From: Penicillium oxalicum
Taxonomy: Eukaryota > Ascomycota > Eurotiomycetes > Eurotiales > Aspergillaceae
Reading direction: 5' to 3'
Length of the DNA: 64,000 nt
Assembly: GCF_001723175.1 (NCBI RefSeq)
Contig: NC_064655.1
Location: 2,852,001 to 2,916,000 of the forward strand
A program made the translations under genes and the position numbers. Each line of letters starts with the position of its first letter. Positions within the stretch are counted from its first letter, which is position 1. The notes under the pieces were generated by a model. It saw only the letters and a program-made list of their open reading frames with translations, made no database searches and had not been told where the DNA came from. Positions 1 through 9,755 of the stretch are shown here, one piece after another.

Positions 1-2630
1 TATGTGTCTCACGCGGCCCGCCGACCATAGAAGCCAGAAGACACTGTTTCTGAGTCTACGGAGGGCCCAGGTACCTAGGTCATGTCCAGTCTTGGTTCAA
101 TCAATCATTTCCCAGGAAATTTTAAACACCCGCTTAGTATTAGAAGGAACTATGCTATATGGCGACCCTATCACGCCAAGATTATCTTAGTCACTATCGC
201 TAGGAATTGCCCGCTAACTTAGCCTTAGTGAGCGACGTCAGCGAAGCTGCAGGATTTCAGACCAGAGACAAGGTTGCTCTAGTACATATGCTACATGCAA
301 ATCAGCCTTTTGAGCAACACTCTTTCTGCTCCACGTTGTAAGAGTTGTTATTCCGAGGTACCTCGCTGTTCCACCACCCACCACTTCTTGACCTTGAACT
401 TCACCATTTCAAATAGTTTTCAATCACTCAAGTTTTTCTATTCGGTCAACAAACACGAACTAAAAGAACATTACACTTTTTTGCCCGTAATTTGATTGCA
501 AAATGTAAATCAAATCCTTAGACAAACTTGTTTACCGGTCCTGAAGAAAGCAATTGCTGTACTGTAACTACCAATAGGTGGTCATGGGCCAAAACGGGGC
601 TACCCAAGACCTAACTAGTATGTATGCCTTGTTATTCGGGCAATAATAATACGATATCTCCTCTTCTCCTCGTGATTGGCAAGCTCCTTCCACACAGATG
701 AGTAGGGTCTATCGGTGAGTAGAGTAGTATTTATTGATGAGTAGTGTTTACTGGTGAATGAGTGGTGTTGTCTTGCTTGAGTTGAGCAGAGTACAGAGAC
801 CCCCTAGTTGCGGGAATCACCCTAATAGACACAAATTTCCTGTGGGTTCACTTCAGCACCACCACATTTGTTTTGTGAGGGCAACGGAATTTTGTCCACG
901 GCTACCGTTGATTCTCATTTGATAGTATTTGTTACTACTTCGATCAGATTACACGAACAGGATGACGGTAGATTTGATCCCCCTTGTTGACAGCGCGTTC
1001 TCTACAAAACATGGACAAGCGGCATCTTCTCGGTGCTGCTATTAGGCTGTCGTCCACCGCGGCAGCTATTGCTCTACACGCGGGGAAAGGTCCGTTTCTG
1101 AAGCGCTCCTCGGATACCCTCACTTGACCCATGAGCAACTTATCTTAGAATTAAATTCACGGGTACCTGCTAATAGAGAACAATCCATGTATACAATAAA
1201 GAAAAAGGCTAAACGTTCACCTGCTCATTTGCAACCCCTCCAGACATGATTTCCCTCCTTCGGTCCGACATTGACTTTCCTTAGGACAATCCATCCGTAA
1301 CAGGTGAAATTGATCAGAGCAAACATACAATGATGGATTTAACTATCTGCAATCGGACGCTCATTGGGTCGAAAACGCAATGAAGATTCTTGCAACACCT
1401 CGCGAGTGTAACGTATCGTCAATATCGTCAAGTGCTTTGAACCCAAACGATAATCTCATATGATAGGTTCAGAAAGAGGTTCATATTTCCAGATTGACAG
1501 ACCACTACAACGAGAGGGAAGAAAAATAAGAGTAGGATATTCATGAGGCTCAATAATGCTAGTCTCCACCGTGAACATGTAGTCAGGCCCAGACTGCCCA
1601 TCCACCGCCGAGGGCTGGCCCCATATCACAAAATCATGTGAAAAGGGTTGCCATAGCTATGTTTGCCCTAGATGGGTGAAAATCGATATAGTACTCTATA
1701 CCCTACATATCTTGTTTTTAATCAAGAGCTTGCTGGAGATCCAAACCCTGCTATACCGCGTATGAATTCCCGTTTTGGTAAATTGACTGCGCTAGAGTCA
1801 GCGCAAGGAACACAGCCGAAACTATGGCGCTCCCACCATCATCAAGGGATATGCGATAACCGCAGACCCGCTACGGGAGGCCACGATATAGGACCGACCG
1901 TCCCAAGACGGGGCAGGCCGCGCGACAGACGGTACCCCACGACAGGAGACATCACGGGAACGAGGTTATCATACGAACGCCCACACTTCGTAAGAAACCG
2001 TGGTTGATCCTACAACACCGATACTCGCAAGGACAAGGAGAATCCGCGACGACACGAGACGCGCCTTGTTTACGTTAAGGTTACGGGAAACGGACTCATC
2101 GGGCGATAGGAAGGACTGGATATATAAGGACACTCATTTAGCACCGTGTATTTAGTTCTTCGCGATCAATTGCACATTGTTACTTGGTTACTACCTTGAG
2201 CACTTTGCACTTCACAGTTCAACTTTAAGACAAACCCACCCTACAGGCAAGGGATTCACTCAGTGGTAACACTTAGTGATTGACCTACTTAGCGCGCACC
2301 TCTGGCACGTCCTGCAAGACCCTCAACAGGATCTATCCCGTAGTAAGGCTTTGCGAAGCAACGGTACGACTAAGAGAACAGTCTTGGGATTCGCAGTTAG
2401 AACGAGGCAGGTATCACCCGTGGACTTCTAACTCACAGTGACCAGTCGGCACTACGTAACATTATTCTGATATTCGCGGCTGAAACCACGTGATAAAGCA
2501 CGTGTAATTCTTTTATTAAGTTTCTTCTGGAAGTCCTTTAGGAGTATCTTCGTTCAAATAGTCGAGTGTGAAAAGAATAAGAATAGCAGACCAGACATAC
2601 GCCCTAGGGCGTATATTTATAGCCCGGACT
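1..2630. other. Gene-poor, degenerate left-end DNA
   Basis: No open frame here has a recognisable protein or a plausible exon structure; the few frames above 60 codons are short and unsupported. The sequence is AT-richer than the window from 9.7 kb on. It contains a degenerate GATGAGTAG-type repeat near 700-775. A stretch near 2120-2300 has a TATA-like box (about 2120) followed by an imperfect hairpin (2257-2280), which could be part of an LTR relic, but no paired LTR was found. I see decayed intergenic or transposon-derived DNA and nothing firmer. Confidence 0.5.
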
Positions 2631-2664
2631 TAAGTGAAAGTAGGAGTGGGTAATCGGGGTAAGA

Positions 2665-2760
2665 ATCCTCGCCATTTTCTCACCCACCATCACCCCATTC
2701 TGACCTCTATCACCCCGGTCTCCAAACTTCTCACCCATATCACCCACACTCACCCTAACG
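2665..2760. repeat. Cluster of GGGTGA/TCACCC motifs
   Basis: Read on the minus strand, about 90 bases hold six GGGTGA hexamers at irregular spacing, followed by two GGGTAA-like motifs near 2650. The block ends exactly where similarity between the two copies of the 3437-4180 gene family begins (about 2762). It could therefore be the end of an element that truncated the first copy. It is not a perfect telomeric repeat, and no matching inverted end was found. Confidence 0.4.
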
Positions 2761-2761
2761 C

Positions 2762-2945
2762 ACAGCTTCTGGAAACAGAGTATCTGAGTCAGCAGAGTAG
2801 GTAGTCCGATAGATGATATAGCCCTAGTGAGATTGATGAGGGGCTATTGACTGTAGCTCAGACATGTTGAATCGTAGATATCGATTTTGTATTATGATTG
2901 AATGAGATTATGTCGGTGACTGGGAATGAGAGAGAGAGAGAGCCT
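2762..2945 (-). pseudogene. Degenerate fragment, second copy of the 3437-4180 gene family
   Basis: Bases 2770-2865 align by eye with 3940-4040, sharing blocks such as gatgatatagccc and gactgtagctcag with scattered substitutions. Similarity continues more weakly to a (GA)n tract near 2930-2943 that matches a shorter GA tract beyond the other copy. On the minus strand this corresponds to the N-terminal part of the family (the region reading PELQS and WGYIIYRT in the better copy). No long frame survives, and the rest of the gene is missing at the 2760 junction. It is a truncated and mutated duplicate. Confidence 0.6.
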
Positions 2946-3436
2946 AGGGGTGCAGGATTTAGAAAGTATGGAGACCCACGTGTGTCTACTAGAGAAAGAG
3001 GTGAGAGTGATGGTTCAATTGATGTAGGAACGAGTTTCTGGCTAAGCTAGACTAGGTAGCCTGCCTCAGCAACCAGCAGGATCACATGCTAAATATCAAA
3101 TTTCAAACACTACCTATACGAAGCTAGAGCCTAAGCGGAGATTCCAAGTAATAGACGGCGCCGTCATTGTCAGGTTCCATGCCGGCCGGCCTTCTCTGGG
3201 TGTACTTTTATCACGACAGTGAGTGCCCGCGTGCCAGGGACGCATGCGCGTTCATTTCAACTTGCTGGAGTCTTTTAGGTATATATGTAGCAGCAACGGA
3301 AAATAAATTCATTTCATCTTCACCTAAGGGAACTTCACTTGAAAATCCGTACTCTTGTGGTTGGAGGCAGAGGAATAACCCAACCTACCAAGAAGCTGTA
3401 TATTTACAACTTTCATTCAGCAAAAACTTTCTCGAC
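2946..3436. other. Intergenic, nothing recognised
   Basis: This stretch lies between the fragmentary and the better copy of the duplicated gene family. A 132-codon plus-strand frame (3167-3565) overlaps the end of the minus-strand pseudogene and has no recognisable features. No RNA gene or element ends were seen. Confidence 0.4.
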
Positions 3437-4180
3437 TCATCCGCAGTAGATCCCTTCATCGGATTCGTCGATACGGTTGAATTGAATTCTCATTGGCTCT
3501 CCATCTTCCATGTTCGACCACAAATCCCAGAGCGCAACTGTCCAGCACCGCATCCAGCCTGGTAAGGTTTCGTACCGGTCGATTTCAGGGAATGCTTCAA
3601 TGACCTTGATGTATCGGACCTTACTATCAGAATGTTCCGGATCATCCTTTTCTAGAGTTTCGGCTGTGATGCTTTTGAGTGTCTGTAGGCATTCCTCGTC
3701 GATGACCATACAAATCCGCCACTAGGTCCAACTATCACGTAAACCCTGACTCTTTACCCAGTTCTCAAAATGAGCGCGGATAGTATCAAAAGATGCATTG
3801 CTGAAAAGTATAGGATCTTCTATAATAGTCGATTGATATTTAGCACATGTTTGACGGATTTCTTCTGCAGTTGTATTTGGCCAGCAGTTGTCGCTCAGAA
3901 AATCTCTCTTGATGGAGGCCTCGATATAACGGATAGCTTCGGGGAATAGAGTATCCGACTCGGCAGAGTAGATAGTGCGATAAATGATATAGCCCCAGTT
4001 AAGGTGGTGAGGGGCTACTGACTGTAGCTCAGGCATATTAGAGAAGCAGGTGATAGTGTAGCCAAATCGTGTGAATATTGAGTAGTCCGTGGAGATGATC
4101 AAGGGGTCAGAGGAGATAGAGAGAGATGGAGGGGTCGATACTTGAGGCCTCTTAGGAAGTTGAATACTAGTGCCAAGCTA
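3437..4180 (-). pseudogene. Broken conserved fungal hypothetical gene (in-frame stop, no start)
   Basis: Two minus-strand open stretches lie in the same frame and are split only by TAG at 3722-3724. Upstream residues end ...LRDSWT and downstream residues resume WRICMVIDEECLQTL. The combined product of about 220 residues is acidic and Trp-rich. It resembles small fungal proteins of unknown function that often occur in many copies per genome; I recall the WxICMVIDEECL style from such families but cannot name a domain. The frame stays open upstream to a stop near 4180 but has no ATG (only TTG at 4102), so the 5' end is also lost. No splice pair that would skip the stop is visible. A partial second copy lies at 2762-2945. 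A recent nonsense mutation in a multicopy, dispensable gene is the simplest reading. Confidence 0.6.
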
Positions 4181-5364
4181 AAACCTAGCCGAGTTTGCTA
4201 AAAACAATTATGTCTCAAGGCTCTCGTTGTGAAGCGGGGCGGCGCAAAAGGGTATGGATTATTCCTGCAAATGCTTCTTGGAGTGTTAGCGGTGAAGCTA
4301 CTATTTCCAAATCTCTTGACTGCTCTCCGGAGTGGTACGTGTATCAATCTGTGGTAAGGTCGCTCTTCTACTGATGTAAGGATCTGAGTCGCAGTCTCGC
4401 ACTACTGTCGCTATCTATGAATCTCCCACGCGACCTAGCATCACCAGTCGAGGTCGAAGTTCAATTCCAGTTCGAGTTGCTACTACAAGCTACCGAATGA
4501 TATATTGATAATCGGAATATTCGGAATCGCATTCAGCCACCTGAGCACCGGAAGAATGGTGGGCTTGTAGCACAGTGACAGGCCTCACAGTAATTCACTT
4601 CCAAGACTCCTCTAGATCCGGTTTACACATTCACCTTCACGAAATATTCACAAAGATTACAAGCTACAACCTTGATTCAGATGATATATTGAAATTTCCT
4701 ACTTTGAAACTCTCTATAGAGAAGTACACAGGTTGTAGCTAAAAATCTTGCTAGACCCGGAGCCTATGCTGGTGCTCACACTGTGCTACATGAAGTCTCT
4801 TAAAATTTTCTTAAGCACTGTTTATGTCTACTTCTGAACGCTGCCTTGCCATTCCGAAATAACGGAAGATTCACAAAATCTTCCGGAACACGCTTTAGTC
4901 TGCACATCAGTAAGGCTAGTAGATTTCAAACTAGGTGTCACCCGTTAGAGGGGTAGCTAGCCACGTGAGGGCCCCCTTTTAGCCTCGAGCCCCTCGGTAG
5001 CTAGCAATGGACCATCTTTCCCCCTCCTTCCGCTCTTTCGGGCTACACTAGGGGCTATATAATCCAACAAATTATTAAATCTGCTTTCGCTTATTTGAGG
5101 CTTTTGACACTATATATTAAGGAGCACCAACCGAGTAGGGCCATTCACACAAGCCCTATCAGATTGATAGACGCTGTCTTGGCCTGTCTTCACAGAGTGC
5201 CAACGATCTCAAGCACTTATCTAGCCTGGTCGCCAGTACGGACTACCTAGCGTTTCGTCAACTCTGCGCCCCATTGGTCGACAAAATCACCAACGTGCTG
5301 CGGGGTCCGGGATATGAAGTCGCGTATCCATTCATCCTATCTGTCTCGTGATTGAGGTTCTGCG
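4181..5364. other. Intergenic, decayed, with small palindromes
   Basis: No gene was recognised. The stretch holds a perfect 9-bp inverted repeat CGGAAGATT/AATCTTCCG with a 5-base loop (4863-4885). A repeated GGTAGCTAGC decamer flanks a G/C block near 4953 and 4996. TATATA-like stretches near 5057 and 5113 come next. It is AT-rich and has many stops in all frames. Degraded mobile DNA is possible, but no terminal repeats or coding remnants were identified. Confidence 0.35.
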
Positions 5365-8300
5365 TTACCCTGACTCATCCAGTATTCGTCGGCTCTTAAG
5401 TTCCTCACGGATGCTATTAAGCGTGGAAATCATGTTAGGCTGAACTCAGGGATGGTTGAGATAGGTCATCACAGTGTGGGGCTCGCGGATTTTGCGTAGC
5501 GCGTCTTGGGAATTGTTCTTTGCAATGAGTTTGCAATGAGTTTCTTTATCTTCGTTGGTAAGGTTGGAGCCTTTGAATTCAAAATCTGCATGAGATTATT
5601 AGAAGTTAGCCGTTTATCATTCATCTAGAACCACGGGATACTCGCATACCCGGTGTTTTAAACCGTTCAAGTCTTTTAACAAGAGCTTGAAGTCCTGCCG
5701 ATTCCTGGTGCTACCTAAGGCCTGCATAATTCGTTCTATAGGAGCGATAGACTGATCACTACCTGGCATCACTGGGGGATTATTGAACACGGGAGCCATC
5801 AGTGCTTGCCTGACGAAGGTCGCTGAAATACGACCCAGACTCATCGGGCTTGAAGAGTGAAGTCGCCCTAGCGTAACGTCTCTCAGAAACTTAATCGGGG
5901 TGAATAGCTCTACTACATGCTCAACTAGATGACCGAAGTCAATATCCCATGATAGATTGAGACGAAGACCTCGAGAACTATCAAAACCACTCACAAGTGT
6001 CAAAGGAAGGGTGACTACAGCGATCTGAGTATTGAGAAAATTGTCAGGCTCATCATATCCATAGCCTTCATCCAGGATGGGATCATTCGCCCGTATAGCG
6101 CCACTCCGCGGATACTATCAAGTTGTCAGAGAAATTAGGAGTGAATCAGCGAAGGTTCATCTAGACTTACCGGCTAAGAGACAACCACAACATCTGGTTG
6201 ACGGTCTTGTAAATTCACGGCATTTGTCCGTCTCCCTCTCCGATCAAGAACTCTTTTGTCGAAAGAGGCGGAATCGCTCTCGTCGTCAATATCCGAACAA
6301 GTATTCGGATTTTTGGGATCGCAACAATCGCTGCTCTCACATTCGCAAGAGATGGTCGACTTCTTTGACAGCTCACTGTCGTAAACACTTCGATTACAGA
6401 CAATCCGATCCAGCTGAAATGATGTAACTCCTTCAGCCCAGTGCGCCGAAGAGTTGAGATAGGATCAAATTGCTTTGATGGTGAGATGCTTGCATGTTGA
6501 TACCACACGCTTGTTCCAAATCTCTTCATATGCTGCATTGCCTTTGTATGACATGACAAGACCGCCAAGGACCTCCAGCATGGCTTCTCGCTGCTTGAAT
6601 GTTGCGCGCCGTTGTATTGTTGACAAATGGAGGGCATCAAAAAAAGAGCTATTACCTGTGTATTGCTCAAGGCTGACAAGATCCCCCTTCATGGTATAAT
6701 CATCAAGTCCACAACTTGGATCATCCATGAATCCTTTGACTAGCTGATCAAGCTTATCCTCACTGGAAGTGTATGATCTCTTGTCGATAGTCACATATTT
6801 CGGAAGGCAACCTCTGGCTCTGCCACCATCACCTTTGCAGTCTCCCCCAGACTGGTCGATTGAAACACGCACATAGTCATTTGGACAACCGGGCTGACAA
6901 TAAACATTAACCTCCTTTGCAAGATTGGCCGGGCTGATATCATTGCGCCATTCACATTGACTCCATTTGACATTGTCCTCCTCACTGCAGCAGTAGCCGC
7001 GTTTCATCTCGCCAGTGAGGACAGTGCCCATCCATGCCATTTGCGCACCGCAAAAAAAATCACCACTACCAGTGGTTGAGAGAGCGATCTCAGACTTGTC
7101 GCTGGGACACTTTGTTGTGCATTGGTCAAACTCTCCAGCCCAGTCGTATTTGGAGTAAAGCTTCATACTAGGAGTATCGGTTGTGCAGCAAGCGGCTTGG
7201 TAGCTTTTGTGGCAATTTTTCTTGTTCGAACCGATTTCGGTGTACCCAGAAGGACACTTGGAATCGCACTGACCATTATTGTGATTACACCATCCACATT
7301 TGGTAAAATCGGGGCTTGAAGGGCAGCAAAATATGTGCTGTCCTGTGCTACATGCTGTAGAGTCCCACATGTGTTCGCCTTCACGGGCGCCATCGTCTGT
7401 GCGGCGAATCCGCGACCATACCACTTGGACAATCATCGCCGCAGTTTGTCCATTTGCACTGCGGATGAGTCTTTTGGACTTCCATGGAGGTGTCTCCATC
7501 TTCGTCGACCCGTCGATTGATGAGCGACGTCACTTCTCGGCCCACGGCGCGTCCCTAAGCCGAAGAATATTGCCCATAAGGCAAATCATGAGAAACCGCC
7601 CATACCATGACACCACCGAGATATTGGCTTCGTGCAAAGTCGGCTTTCAGTTTGAAAGTGTCTTCATCATCATAAGTAAGCCATTGATTGGTGTCAAACT
7701 TCAGGGTCTTCACAGCAGCATTTTTGTCTAATTGAGACGCGAGGTTTCCCTTCTTCATGATGTCCGAGATCTCAGAATTCAGCCAAATCCCGACTTCGCG
7801 ACTACATTTTCCGGCATTTCCTCCGGAAACAAACAGACACCTTGGCTCTCTGCAGTTTGAATCAGCAGCAGTGAGCACGCGAGCATTGAACGCAAGACCC
7901 AACGCAACTTTGTTTGGTTGGATGCCATTCCGCCAAAGTAGATCAAGAGCATTGGTGATCTCCGTGATGCTGACTCCATCTCGTCCGCCGGTCGTTTTGA
8001 GAGATCGCTTCAGATTGGCCAAGAACTTCGGAAAATTGGCAAAGTCTCTCTTCTTTCCGCCACGATCATCCGCGACAGGATACCCCCAGTCAAGATCGAT
8101 GCCGTCAAAGTTGTAAGTAGACATGAAACTCTGCACGGAGTGGAAAAACTTTTTCTGATTCTTTTCCGAAGCAGCAAGATCCGAGAACACATTCTGTGTA
8201 GCTCCAGGATCGTTGAAGGCCCAGCCACCAACGGCAATGAACACTTTGAGATCGGGGTCGGTCTTCTGACCTTTTTCGTTCCACAGAATTCCTTGTTAGT

Positions 8301-8778
8301 ACCACAGAATCCAAACATGGAACAGTAGACATTCAGTGGGCATTTCGATGATTGTGCGAATTTGCCATATTTGCCGGGATCACACTCCGACGTTCTGTCG
8401 CAATTTCCGACACATTCCTTTTCGCCACAGACGGCGTTGTATTGTCAGACTTGGCTGTGTAAATTTGATCATAAGTTTTCCAGATTTCTCCCAAGATTTG
8501 ATACTAACCATCAGGTCCCAGGCCACAATATCCATATTTGTTGCAGCATCCGCTTGGGCAGGGCTTTGAGACACCGCATTCTGGCTGATAATCGCAGTTT
8601 GTGACACAGTTTGAACCGCAATAGTCCTCGCCGACGCCACAATACCCAAACTTATTGCAGCATCCAGTTGCGCATTGATTCAGAGCACTGCAGTCTTGCG
8701 CATAGACAATTGGAAAGAAGATATAGGAGACGGCCAGGCAGAACTAGGCAAGTATAACACTAAGATAGCTCTACTCAT
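5365..8778 (-). pseudogene. Decayed GH18 chitinase with chitin-binding domains
   Basis: Reading down the minus strand: a signal-peptide-like start (MSRAILVLYL, 8778) with a frameshift before FCLAVSYIFFPIVYA; two hevein-type chitin-binding motifs (8691-8505, CCNKFGYCG and CCNKYGYCG); an intron donor at 8508; a Cys-rich linker (SECDPGKYGKF, FGFCG); the GH18 barrel (8270-7558); and a long Cys-rich C-terminal region to 5365. This order fits fungal subgroup C chitinases, secreted enzymes cutting chitin. Breaks seen: Cys replaced by Tyr at 8325-8327; a deletion with frameshift near 8275-8285 removing the first barrel strands; GGG at 8083-8085 where the catalytic Glu of DGxDxDWE belongs; an in-frame barrel deletion near 7963; TAG 7555-7557; a frameshift near 7410; TGA 6465-6467; TAG 6174-6176; TGA 5446-5448. 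An intron at 6115-6170 still looks normal. No LysM domain was seen. The gene is clearly dead. Confidence 0.88.
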
Positions 8779-9755
8779 AGTGACTAGCAGGCACCGCGTA
8801 ATAATACCCCGTAAAGTACACGACTTATATACATAAGAGTCAGACATTAATAACACATAACGGTATACGTACAAACCAAATATCAAAGTTTGTAATAAGG
8901 TCGTAGCACGCGTTATGCGATATGGCGTCTAAACTGGAAGAGACTATTCGAGGACTATACATTGTAAAAAGCTACTATACATTTACCGCATAAATGATTT
9001 TCTAACTGACCGGGCATATAGCACGACTCAAGCAACCGAGTCTAGCTTTTCCTCAGGCTAACATATCAAAATATCAAATATATGCATGCATGCACGCAAC
9101 TGCAGGCTGCTAGGTACTGCTCGTTCATCTCGGGGGGGGGGGGGGCGTACGAGCCAGATTGCATTGATATGTGCATATGATGCATTCATTTACGTGCCTT
9201 ACTCGGTAGGTGTAGAGATAAAGGTCTCGCTCGGTTTGGGATCAAATTCTACCAGAACTGGCGTACAAAAGAGCTTGATACCTCAGGAGAGAACATGCTA
9301 GACATCGGGCATCAAAATTAAAAGGGGCAGTACGTCGGGTAGATTTCTTCTTTGTACAATGAGCTATCGAACGTGTACGGAGTGCCTTGAAGTCCCAAGC
9401 GCTTAGGTATCTGTCGAGTTTAAGTGCACAGCACCCTATAGTACCACCATGCGGTGTGCATGTTTTTAGGGGGCAAGATTTTGAACCGATGGATTCAAGC
9501 ATTGAGACATTCAGACTGGATAGGGCTGGGAATGCAGAAGAAAAAGTGTATCAGTGTCTACATATGCCATGCACACGTGCTAAAGGACAAACCATATCAA
9601 TTGACACATCACAGGGCATCCTCGTCACGCAAAGTGAGGTCATGCTCATATCCGAACAGCAGAAAAAGGGGGAAGGGGGCAAAGGGATAGCAAAGAGAAG
9701 AAAAGCACCAGAGTCGTTAATCAGTTCATGTCGTTACTGAGCCAGCTGGCACTGC
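8779..9755. other. Intergenic with a 14-base G tract
   Basis: This lies between the start of the chitinase pseudogene and the 3' end of the 581-aa gene. It is AT-rich to about 9080 and contains a homopolymer of 14 G at 9132-9145. No coding frame with support and no RNA gene were seen. It roughly marks the change from the AT-richer, decayed left arm to denser gene territory. Confidence 0.45.

Noticed and set aside
1800..2350. Solo LTR or retrotransposon leader
   Set aside because: A TATA-like box and a hairpin are suggestive, but no second LTR, target-site duplication or coding remnant (gag/pol) could be found in the window.
3167..3565. 132-codon plus-strand frame
   Set aside because: Overlaps the better-supported minus-strand pseudogene, whose two halves share one frame and family-like sequence.
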